Shown in pieces: positions 19,177 through 26,965 of a DNA stretch of 64,000 nt. Within the stretch, counting starts at the first letter, position 1. Each line of letters starts with the position of its first letter. A program made the position numbers and the translations under genes. Source of the stretch: Bacteroidota bacterium (GTDB taxonomy: Bacteria; Bacteroidota; Ignavibacteria; Tepidaquicellales; Tepidaquicellaceae). The notes beneath the pieces are model-generated. The model ran no database searches, was not told where the DNA came from, and worked only from the letters and a program-made list of their open reading frames with translations. The stretch is from the NCBI GenBank assembly GCA_018266835.1, contig JAFDZP010000003.1:228824-292823 (forward strand), written 5' to 3'.

Positions 19177-20277
19177 ATGGTAATTTTTACATTCTCTTTA
19201 ATAATAGCATATTTCCTTACTCACCTTTTTTTAAGATACGGACTTGATAAGTCCGTTTCGCTTAAAACAGTAAATCCATCACCCAATAATAAGGTTACAA
19301 TAATAGTTGCAGCAAGAAATGAAGAGAAAATAATTGGGCAGTGCATAACTTCTTTAAAGCAACTGACATACAATAAGGAAAACCTTGAAATATTTCTTGT
19401 AAATGATAAATCTACGGATGCTACTAAGGAAATAATGCTGAAAGAAACATCCGGACATTCTTTTTTTAAAGTAATAGATTCCCGTCCGGAAAGTTCTACA
19501 AATTTAAAAGGTAAAGCAAATGCGCTTGATACAGCCATTATGCAATCATCAGGAGAAATAATAATAGGAACCGATGCTGACTGTAAAGTGAACAAGGAGT
19601 GGGTGCAGGAAGTAGTAAAATATTATGATAAAGATACAGCAATGGTATGCGGAGTTACATATATAAATTCATCAAATTCAGTTTTTTATAAAGTGCAGGC
19701 TTTAGACTGGGTTTATCTTCAGACTCTTGCTTCGGCCAGTTCAGGAATTAACATGACTCTCAGCTGCATAGGAAATAATTTATCTTTCAGAAAATCAGTG
19801 TATGAAGAACTTGGCGGATATGGAAATATTCCTTTTTCAGTTACTGAGGATTTAGCGCTTATGCAGGAAATTCATTCGAAGGGTTATAAAATAAAATATC
19901 CGATCAATGAAAATTCAATTGTAGAAACGCACGCTTGTAAAAGCCTGGATGAATTGTTTAAACAAAAGAGAAGATGGTTCAGAGGCGGATTGAAAATAAA
20001 TATACTTGGCTTATTACTCGGGCTGGAAATGTACCCCGTAAATCTAATCCTGATTACAGGCTGGTTTTTTCTTAGCTGGGAAATTTATTTCCTGTTTATA
20101 CTAATAAAAATATTTTCAGAGGTTATATTAATTTCAAAACCGATGAGAACTTATAAATTCACATATCTTTATACCTACTTTGTTCACTTCCAGCTGTTCT
20201 TCGCATTCTATGGTTTAACACTGCCATGGACATTTCTTTTTAATACAAAAATACAGTGGAAGGACAGAAAATTTTAA
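19177..20277 (+). CDS. Membrane glycosyltransferase, family 2
   Basis: The 366-residue protein has an N-terminal membrane segment (2-18), a GT-A fold beginning VTIIVAARNEE (40-50), the DxD-type motif TDADCK (Asp133, Asp135), TEDLAL (223-228), and the QxxRW-type motif QKRRW (263-267). Two C-terminal membrane segments follow. This is the architecture of processive or polyprenyl-linked family 2 glycosyltransferases. The sugar and acceptor cannot be read from the sequence. It stands alone between a terminator and the convergent beta-barrel gene. Confidence 0.88.
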   Translation: MVIFTFSLIIAYFLTHLFLRYGLDKSVSLKTVNPSPNNKVTIIVAARNEEKIIGQCITSLKQLTYNKENLEIFLVNDKSTDATKEIMLKETSGHSFFKVIDSRPESSTNLKGKANALDTAIMQSSGEIIIGTDADCKVNKEWVQEVVKYYDKDTAMVCGVTYINSSNSVFYKVQALDWVYLQTLASASSGINMTLSCIGNNLSFRKSVYEELGGYGNIPFSVTEDLALMQEIHSKGYKIKYPINENSIVETHACKSLDELFKQKRRWFRGGLKINILGLLLGLEMYPVNLILITGWFFLSWEIYFLFILIKIFSEVILISKPMRTYKFTYLYTYFVHFQLFFAFYGLTLPWTFLFNTKIQWKDRKF

Positions 20278-20281
20278 CTTC

Positions 20282-20893
20282 CTAAAATTTTACTAATGGA
20301 AAGTGAAATCTTGTATTGATGCTGAATGTTGAATAAGATTTCGAATAAGAATATTTACCGTAGATATCAAAGATATAAAGCGTAAATCCTAATCCCCCTC
20401 CGTAAGCAATCTGACTCTCACTAAGCACTAACCCCGGTATCTGAGTTGTTTCGGGTGCTATTGTAGAAGTTCCTTTAATATATTTAACTTCAAGCGTTGC
20501 GAAAGGTATCGTGAAACTTGTTTTAAGATATTTTGAAAGTATTATATCTATACTCCCCCCAAAAGCAAAAGTTTTCGTATCGAATGTTGTTAAGAGATTT
20601 GTGGTCATAAATTCATCATTGCCATGGTGCTTAGCAACTTCAAGCAAAGCGCCAAAAACAAACGGGTAAGTTTTTTTTGATGAATACTCAAGCCTTACTC
20701 CAAACTGAGCGGCGATTTTATTTGTCTCTGCAAACTTTCCGGTAGGGTATACAGCGGAAAGTGTTGGAGATATAAATATTCCGCCCGGATTTGCAGTCCC
20801 TTTTTTTACAGGTGTGAATGAAGAATCACTTTGGGCAAACAATAATACAGGGAAAATGCACAGAAATATTATGATAAAAGATTTCAGTTTCAT
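20282..20893 (-). CDS. Outer-membrane beta-barrel protein of unknown function
   Basis: The 203-residue protein has a signal peptide (cleavage near LLFAQS), about eight amphipathic strands, and ends in a barrel-like SINTRFHFPLVKF. It resembles small porin-like Bacteroidota proteins, but I do not recognise a named family. It is the last gene of a minus-strand run and converges on the glycosyltransferase gene with only 4 bp between the stops, so no room remains for a separate terminator. Confidence 0.6.
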   Translation of the reverse strand: MKLKSFIIIFLCIFPVLLFAQSDSSFTPVKKGTANPGGIFISPTLSAVYPTGKFAETNKIAAQFGVRLEYSSKKTYPFVFGALLEVAKHHGNDEFMTTNLLTTFDTKTFAFGGSIDIILSKYLKTSFTIPFATLEVKYIKGTSTIAPETTQIPGLVLSESQIAYGGGLGFTLYIFDIYGKYSYSKSYSTFSINTRFHFPLVKF

Positions 20894-20907
20894 TTACTTT
20901 TTTTAAT

Positions 20908-21810
20908 TTAAGAGCGTAGATATTTCTTCATCAGTTTTTCTAAATTAATTTTATCTTTCTTACTTATACTACTTTTTTGCTCAGCAAGTTCTGCTGCAAT
21001 TATACCAAAATTAAGGTACAAATTGGTAAGTGTCTTATCTACTTTTATAAGCTCTTTTATGTGTTTTTCTATAATAGTAACATCATTTCTATCTATGGGA
21101 CCTGTAAGAGATTTTACGACTCCCTGCCTGTTAATATTTTCAAGCGTATTTTTTATTATTGGTTCGTAAATTTTATATGTTTCTTTTTCATCACCGCCAA
21201 TTTGTTTTATTATTTTCGACGCAGCATAAATTAATCCGATTAAGTAATTTGAAGTTACAACTGAAGCAACGTGATATAAATACTTATCTGTGTTTTTTAC
21301 AATAATGAAATTTGATTTCAAATCAGCCGCAATCAGTTTACAATATTCAGAAGCAATCCTTCCGCCTTCGATTCCGAAGTAAATATTTTCAACAAGAGAG
21401 CTGTTCTTTGTAACTTCACTGAATGTCTGTATCGGATGAAATGAACCACAGTTTGTTTTTGCGACCTTCAACCTGTAAAAAATATCAGATGACAGAGAGC
21501 CTGAAATATGAATAAATAATTTATTCTTTAAATCTATTTTATGATTTTTAATTTCATCAACTACAGATTCTATTTTAGAGTCCTGAGTCATTATAAAAAC
21601 AACATCTGCACCATCCAGAAATTCTGAATTAACTTCTGCTGAGCATTGTATCTTATTTTTCTTTAAATCTTTTGCAAAACTCTTTTGTTTCGTTAAATTT
21701 CTTTCACTTACAAAATTTATTGAATATTTTTTCTTAATAAACTCATAAACAAAAGAAGAACCGACCTTGCCAGCGCCTATTATATATATTTTTCTCTTTT
21801 TAAAATTCAT
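20908..21810 (-). CDS. Rossmann-like and DUF2520 domain protein
   Basis: About 300 residues from the ATG at 21810; a TTG at 21831 is in frame but would overlap dtd by 11 nt. It begins NFKKRKIYIIGAGKVGSSF, an NAD(P)-binding Rossmann motif, followed by ADVVFIMTQDSKI and HISGSLSSD. The C-terminal half (SFHPIQTFSE, then YHVASVVTSNYLIGL) is the DUF2520 helical domain. The fold resembles ketopantoate reductase and pyrroline-5-carboxylate reductase, and the substrate is unknown. It is next to dtd and prmC in one minus-strand operon. Confidence 0.85.
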   Translation of the reverse strand: MNFKKRKIYIIGAGKVGSSFVYEFIKKKYSINFVSERNLTKQKSFAKDLKKNKIQCSAEVNSEFLDGADVVFIMTQDSKIESVVDEIKNHKIDLKNKLFIHISGSLSSDIFYRLKVAKTNCGSFHPIQTFSEVTKNSSLVENIYFGIEGGRIASEYCKLIAADLKSNFIIVKNTDKYLYHVASVVTSNYLIGLIYAASKIIKQIGGDEKETYKIYEPIIKNTLENINRQGVVKSLTGPIDRNDVTIIEKHIKELIKVDKTLTNLYLNFGIIAAELAEQKSSISKKDKINLEKLMKKYLRS

Positions 21811-21820
21811 AATCTTACAT

Positions 21821-22267
21821 TCATCTTTCAAGAATAATGGTTACAGGTCCGTCGTTCAATAAATCAACTTTCATATCAGCAGCAAATACTCCTGATTTTA
21901 TTTTATCCGCTTCATACATGTTTTTCATTTCATCAATCATTAACTCATAAAGTTCGTTTGCTCTTTCCGGTTTTTCCGCTAAAACAAAACTTGGTCTGTT
22001 TCCGCTTTTGCCGTTATCAGCGCAAAGTGTAAACTGAGATATAACCACTATCTCTCCCGAAATATCTTTAACGCTTAAGTTCATCTTTCCCTGTTCATCT
22101 GAAAAAATCCTTAAGTCAACAATTTTTTTTGAGAGATATTTTATCTGCTCTTCGTTATCCCCCGTTTTCACACCCAGAAGGATTAGCAACCCTTTGCCGA
22201 TTTCACTGTGCAACTTCCCGTCTATTGTAACAGAAGTCTTTGTTACACGCTGAATAACTGCAATCAT
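21821..22267 (-). CDS. dtd: D-aminoacyl-tRNA deacylase
   Basis: This 148-residue protein has both DTD hallmark motifs: SQFTL (77-81) and the Gly-cisPro region NDGPVT (138-143). It removes D-amino acids and glycine mischarged to tRNA. Residue 82 is Cys where many homologues have Tyr or another residue. The ATG overlaps the stop of prmC by 4 nt (22264-22267), which indicates tight operon coupling. Confidence 0.96.
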   Translation of the reverse strand: MIAVIQRVTKTSVTIDGKLHSEIGKGLLILLGVKTGDNEEQIKYLSKKIVDLRIFSDEQGKMNLSVKDISGEIVVISQFTLCADNGKSGNRPSFVLAEKPERANELYELMIDEMKNMYEADKIKSGVFAADMKVDLLNDGPVTIILER

Positions 22268-23145
22268 TTGCTTACCTCTAAAACTCTGTCATTATCGCTG
22301 TAATCTTTATAAAAAGTTGAGTTTATTCCTGAAAATTCTTGTAATAATTTTTCAAGATTTGCCTTCTGATTATATGCAATTTCAAAGAACAATTTTCCCG
22401 TTATAACAGGATTTGTATAAAGTTCTATAATCTTTCTATAAAAACTTAATCCGTCTTTATAATCTGTAAGCGAAATTGTCGGTTCGTATTTATTAACTTC
22501 TTCATTCAAACCTTCAAATTCAGTGTAAGGAATGTAAGGGGGATTCGAAACAATATAATCTATATCCTTATTAAAATTATCAATATCAAAAATATCTTTT
22601 TCTACAAATGAAATTTTATCTTTACTGCCTTCAAGCTTATCAAGGTTGTATTCAGCAACTTTTAAGGCATCCTTTGATATATCTATTGCAACTATGTTAT
22701 AGCTCAGACCCAGCTCATCAAGTTTTTTCCCAATAGCTATTGATATACATCCCGAACCGGCACCTATTTCAAGTATGTTTATATTGTCTTTATTACTTTT
22801 TTTCATATCATCAAGCACCTTTTCTACAAGTATCTCAGTTTCCTGCCGTGGAATCAGAACATGTTCATTTACTTTAAATCTGTATCCGTAAAAATATGCA
22901 TGGCCTGTTATGTATTGAAGAGGCTCATGATTCAATCTTCTTTTAAACCATTCCCTATATAACTCCAGTTCATTTTTTGTTAGAGGTTTCTCAAAATCCA
23001 GATATAGTCTTACCCTGTCACAATCAAGCACCTCACATAACATCAGCTCAACATTCAGCCTCGGGTTTGTTATATTCTTTTTTGCAAGAAGCTCAGTTGA
23101 AGATTTAATTATATCGAGAACCGTCGGATTAGAAATTTTTTCCAT
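22264..23145 (-). CDS. prmC: Release factor glutamine methyltransferase PrmC
   Basis: The 293-residue protein has an N-terminal helical domain, LIPRQETE (97-104), the SAM-binding [12 protein letters not shown] (126-137) and the catalytic NPPYIPY (201-207). It methylates the GGQ glutamine of release factors RF1 and RF2. It starts 2 bp after the amidohydrolase-like gene ends and overlaps dtd by 4 nt, so it lies mid-operon. No release-factor gene (prfA) is adjacent here. Confidence 0.95.
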   Translation of the reverse strand: MEKISNPTVLDIIKSSTELLAKKNITNPRLNVELMLCEVLDCDRVRLYLDFEKPLTKNELELYREWFKRRLNHEPLQYITGHAYFYGYRFKVNEHVLIPRQETEILVEKVLDDMKKSNKDNINILEIGAGSGCISIAIGKKLDELGLSYNIVAIDISKDALKVAEYNLDKLEGSKDKISFVEKDIFDIDNFNKDIDYIVSNPPYIPYTEFEGLNEEVNKYEPTISLTDYKDGLSFYRKIIELYTNPVITGKLFFEIAYNQKANLEKLLQEFSGINSTFYKDYSDNDRVLEVSK

Positions 23146-23147
23146 CT

Positions 23148-24821
23148 TTACTTTGAAGCATTTTTAGAATCATAAACAACCTTACCATTTGTAATAGTCA
23201 TTAAAACTTTTGTTTCTAAAAGTTTTTTTGGATCGGATGTAAAAATATCATTTGAGATTACAACCATATCACAAAATTTATCTTTCTCAATGCTTCCTTT
23301 TATTCCCTCTTCAAATGAAGAATATGCGGCATATATGGTATAAGATTTTAACGCTTCCAGAATTGTTAACTTCTGGTCTTGTCCCGGTAAATTTATAACA
23401 GTATCTGCCCACTGACGGGATGTTAAATAATACATCTGAATAAATGGATTTATCTGGTTGAAAGGAAATTCAGAGCCCGTCAAAATGAATCCCGATGATT
23501 TTAAAATCGAATTCCACAATCCGGCCTTTTTACTGACTTCAGGATTTATTAACTCGGGAATCAAAGGCATATCAGTCAAATCTTTTTCAGGATTTACACT
23601 TGCCAATACTTTTAAATCCTTTAAGCGATTTATATCTGACTGGTCAGTAAACTCAACCGAACTCAAAATTGTCCTGTGGTCTTTCGGATTTTTTTCTTTA
23701 ATAACTTTTTCAATTGTATTCAAAGCTCCGTTGAATGCCCTGTCACCAACAGTCTTTACCGAGAACTGAAAATTTTTATCAATAGCTTGTTTAAAAACTT
23801 TCTCAATTTCAAATTCATCGCTATACGGAATTTTTCTCTTCGGCTCTTCTTTGTAATCATCTTTCATAGCAGCATCCTGAATTTCAAATGCTCCGTCGTA
23901 ATCAAGGCACACTGAGCGGACAGTGAGTTTATCTTTATAATTTATTTCCGCTCCTTTTTTAAGATAGTCTTCAAATAATTTATCATTTCCCGTTAGCACT
24001 GCATACATTCTTATTGGAAAACTTCCTTTATCTATGAGTTCTTTAAAAACTTCAATACCGCCTTCTGCAATATTTCTGTCATGAACTTCCGTGATACCGT
24101 ATTTCAGAAGCTCCTTTGCTCCTCTCTCAATCTGAATTGCCATTTCTTCATGGGAAGTCTCAGGCAGCTTATCTTTTATTAACTGCTGTGCATCATCAAT
24201 AAAAATACCTGTAAGCTCACCTTTCTCATCTTTTTCAATTTCACCTTCACCAGGACTTTGAGTGTTTTTATCTATACCAACTGAGTTTAATAATTTTGAG
24301 TTTACCCAGACTATATTGCCGAGATAATTTATAAGATAAACATTGTTATTCGGTGCAACTTCATCAAGTACAGATTTATTTATCTTTAAAAAATCCTCTT
24401 CAGAAAAATTAACTTCGTTCCATCCGTAACCGCCAATCCATTCACCGGGTTTTACACTTTTAACTTTATCTGCTAAAATTTTCTTAACATCATTTAAATT
24501 TTTAGCTGAAGTAAGGTTAATAAAGTTCAGATTCTCAGAAAAATCTACAAGTGAACCATTAGCATCAATTAGCCCGGGAATAACAACTGCTCCTTTCAAA
24601 TCCACTGCATTATCATTTCCATACTTATCAGTTATTGCTTTAGTAGTTCCTGTTTCGATTATCTTACCTTCCTTTACGGCAACGGCTTCAACAATGGTAT
24701 TGTTGTTATCCATTGTGTAAATTTTCCCGTTAATAAATACACTATCCGGCTTTTTAGAACATGAGGATAAAGTCAGAATAAATAATAATACAACCGCTAT
24801 AAAAATATTTTTTTTCAGCAT
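23148..24821 (-). CDS. Amidohydrolase-like lipoprotein (YtcJ type) without metal ligands
   Basis: The 557-residue protein has a lipobox LSSC (Cys21) and an overall YtcJ/amidohydrolase 3 layout (NGKIYTMD, PGLIDA, GYGWNE, VWVNSKLL, TGIFIDDAQQL, VGDRAF, ILTGSEFP). Every expected metal or catalytic residue I could place is changed: the HxH after PGLID is Asn88-Gly-Ser90, the substrate-region His is Asn169, VHA is Val-Lys356-Thr, the following EH is Glu390-Phe391, and the final GSD is GSE451. Only three His remain in the protein. The reading frame is intact, so it looks like a maintained non-enzymatic derivative. It heads the prmC-dtd-DUF2520 operon. Confidence 0.85.
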   Translation of the reverse strand: MLKKNIFIAVVLLFILTLSSCSKKPDSVFINGKIYTMDNNNTIVEAVAVKEGKIIETGTTKAITDKYGNDNAVDLKGAVVIPGLIDANGSLVDFSENLNFINLTSAKNLNDVKKILADKVKSVKPGEWIGGYGWNEVNFSEEDFLKINKSVLDEVAPNNNVYLINYLGNIVWVNSKLLNSVGIDKNTQSPGEGEIEKDEKGELTGIFIDDAQQLIKDKLPETSHEEMAIQIERGAKELLKYGITEVHDRNIAEGGIEVFKELIDKGSFPIRMYAVLTGNDKLFEDYLKKGAEINYKDKLTVRSVCLDYDGAFEIQDAAMKDDYKEEPKRKIPYSDEFEIEKVFKQAIDKNFQFSVKTVGDRAFNGALNTIEKVIKEKNPKDHRTILSSVEFTDQSDINRLKDLKVLASVNPEKDLTDMPLIPELINPEVSKKAGLWNSILKSSGFILTGSEFPFNQINPFIQMYYLTSRQWADTVINLPGQDQKLTILEALKSYTIYAAYSSFEEGIKGSIEKDKFCDMVVISNDIFTSDPKKLLETKVLMTITNGKVVYDSKNASK

Positions 24822-24919
24822 TGGAATTAATTTATAGTATAATACTAATTTCGGATTTTAATTAAAATTTAATAATTTTTAGGTGTGATTTGAGTGGAAA
24901 AGTCTAATTATGAATGGAA

Positions 24920-26695
24920 TTATTGATAAAATGTAACTGTAAAACAACTTCCGCCTTCAGGCAAATTTTGATGTGTAATATCTCCATTCAATAGTTTAAC
25001 AAGTTTCTCAACAATTGATAAACCAAGACCTGTGGATGTCTCACCTCCGGTTGGTTTATTTGAAAGATGAGAGAACTTTTTAAATAACGATGGCAGTTCT
25101 TCTTCTTTTACTCCCGGACCATTATCTATAAACTGTACAACAATATTATTTTCATCATTAAAAGTTTTTATAACAATAGAACCTTCTAAAGGAGAATATT
25201 TAATAGCATTAGAAAGTAGATTTTCTAATATTTCTTTTAAAACATTCTCATCAGCTTTAATTCCTGAATCCGATAAATTATTTTCAAATATTAGTTTCTG
25301 ATTTTTTCTTTCGATACTGTTCTCAAATTCTCTTATCGTCAAGTTTATTACATCCGTAATATCAAGCTCTTTAAAATTTAGTTTTAATTTTCCGTTTTCA
25401 ATATTATTGAGATTAAGAAGATTGTCTATAATTTCCTGCATTCGTTTTGAAGAATGCTCTACTTTATTTAATCTTTGAGTAAGGACAGTTTCAGATATAC
25501 TGCCTGCATTTCTTTTGATGGATGAAACTGATAGAACTATATTTGCAAGAGGATTTTTCAAATCGTGCGCAACAATTTCAAGGAAGTCGCTCCTCTCCTG
25601 ATTTAATTCTTTCAATTTTTCGTTTGCCTCAGCAAGTTCTATATTTCTTAACCTTTCAATTTCTGCCTGCTTCTGTGTTGTTTCAACTTTGTGAATTATC
25701 TCTAATGATTTAATTCTCTCAGCTATTTTTTCGTTCAGTTCATTTGTTTTAAGTTCGTCATGTATTTTATAGTTTTCCAGAGCTGCCTGATAATCCCCCC
25801 TCAGTTCATAAGCTTTTGAATAAAGCAGATAAAATTCAGTAGTCATCCGCACAGCATTAATTTGATTCACATATTTCATTCCGTCATTTAATGCTTCCAA
25901 GGCTTTATCAGCTTCATTTATTTTTAAGTATGTCCCGGCAATATGAGCATAAGTTTCACTAAGCATCAACGAATTATTTAGCTTCAGATATATAGATAGA
26001 ACTTTTTGAAATATTTTCAATGCCTCATCATACTGTCCTGTTTCTTTTTTTATCAAGCCGAGAATACAGTATGAGAACGCAAGCGAGCCTTTATCTTCAA
26101 AAGAACTTTTTATTTTTATTGCTTTAAGAATATATACATTTGCCTTTTCATAATTTTTTAATGCAACTTCCAGAGAGGCAAGATTTGTATAACATAAGCC
26201 CAGACTTTTGTTTTCATCCAGCTTCTTTTTTATCTCCAACGATTGAAGATAATATTTTTTTGAACTCTCAAATTCATTCATAGAATAATAACAGCCGCCA
26301 ATATTATTCAATACTTTTGATTTTATCGCATCCTCACCTATTTCTTCCGCAAGATTCAAACTTTGAAGATGGCATTGCAGCGCTTTTGGATAATCGCCGA
26401 TAAAACTATAGCATTGTCCCAGCAGACTAAGTGTGTTTGCCTGCATTTCTTTATCATTTAAAGATTGAAATAGTATTAAAGACAGCTCAAGATTTTCAAT
26501 GCTAATTGCATAATTACCTAATGCAATGTTTATGCTGCCTAAATTTCTTAATGATAATGCTTCACCTTTAATGTAATGAGAGTCGTGTGATAGTTGAGCT
26601 GCTTTTTCAAGCATAGATTGGGCTTTTTCGGGAGAATTGCTTCGCTCTTGTGAAGCTTTTTCTATGAGCTCATCAATATTTTGGGACAGGGGCAA
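24920..26695 (-). CDS. Soluble TPR-containing sensor histidine kinase
   Basis: The 591-residue protein has no membrane segment. Residues about 20-315 are consecutive TPR units (for example SKVLNNIGGCYYSMNEFESS and SLAFSYCILGLIKKETGQYD). A coiled coil covers about 320-370. The HisKA H-box LEIVAHDLKNPLAN has His377, and the HATPase domain has N box LENLLSNAIKYSP, DNGPGV and GLGLSIV. It should autophosphorylate and pass phosphate to a receiver, with the TPRs probably sensing a partner. The start is TTG at 26695, because in-frame TAA codons sit directly upstream. It is divergent from a receiver-like protein across a tRNA gene. Confidence 0.88.
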   Translation of the reverse strand: MPLSQNIDELIEKASQERSNSPEKAQSMLEKAAQLSHDSHYIKGEALSLRNLGSINIALGNYAISIENLELSLILFQSLNDKEMQANTLSLLGQCYSFIGDYPKALQCHLQSLNLAEEIGEDAIKSKVLNNIGGCYYSMNEFESSKKYYLQSLEIKKKLDENKSLGLCYTNLASLEVALKNYEKANVYILKAIKIKSSFEDKGSLAFSYCILGLIKKETGQYDEALKIFQKVLSIYLKLNNSLMLSETYAHIAGTYLKINEADKALEALNDGMKYVNQINAVRMTTEFYLLYSKAYELRGDYQAALENYKIHDELKTNELNEKIAERIKSLEIIHKVETTQKQAEIERLRNIELAEANEKLKELNQERSDFLEIVAHDLKNPLANIVLSVSSIKRNAGSISETVLTQRLNKVEHSSKRMQEIIDNLLNLNNIENGKLKLNFKELDITDVINLTIREFENSIERKNQKLIFENNLSDSGIKADENVLKEILENLLSNAIKYSPLEGSIVIKTFNDENNIVVQFIDNGPGVKEEELPSLFKKFSHLSNKPTGGETSTGLGLSIVEKLVKLLNGDITHQNLPEGGSCFTVTFYQ

Positions 26696-26815
26696 TTATT
26701 ACTCGTTGGATTTCAATTAAAAATATAATATTGTTAAAAATTTTGATAAAATTAAGCACAATCATACCATTTCTCCCTTGAGATAATTTTAAAAAATGAG
26801 TATCTTGTTAATTCT

Positions 26816-26889
26816 GCCGGAGTAGCTCAGGTGGTTAGAGCGTCGGAATCATAATCCGCAGGTCGGGGGTTCAAGTCCCTCCTCCGGTA
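26816..26889 (+). tRNA. tRNA-Met (anticodon CAT)
   Basis: The acceptor stem GCCGGAG/CTCCGGT has 7 pairs with a terminal G-T. The D stem is GCTC/GAGC. The anticodon loop ATCATAA at 26848-26854 gives anticodon CAT at 26850-26852, and the T arm contains GGGGGTTCAAGTCCCTC. The anticodon stem has one terminal T-C mismatch. CCA is not encoded. It is not an initiator tRNA by the D-arm and anticodon stem (no GGG/CCC run). Lysidine-modified tRNA-Ile2 is the alternative reading. Confidence 0.9.
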
Positions 26890-26965
26890 CACTTTTCTTC
26901 AATACTTTTTCCCTTATCACATTCAACTTTAATTTGTATTTTAAAGCATTAAACCAATCTGCAAA

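Noticed and set aside
26816-26889. Initiator tRNA-fMet
   Set aside because: The anticodon stem lacks the run of three G-C pairs typical of initiators. Elongator Met or Ile2 remains.
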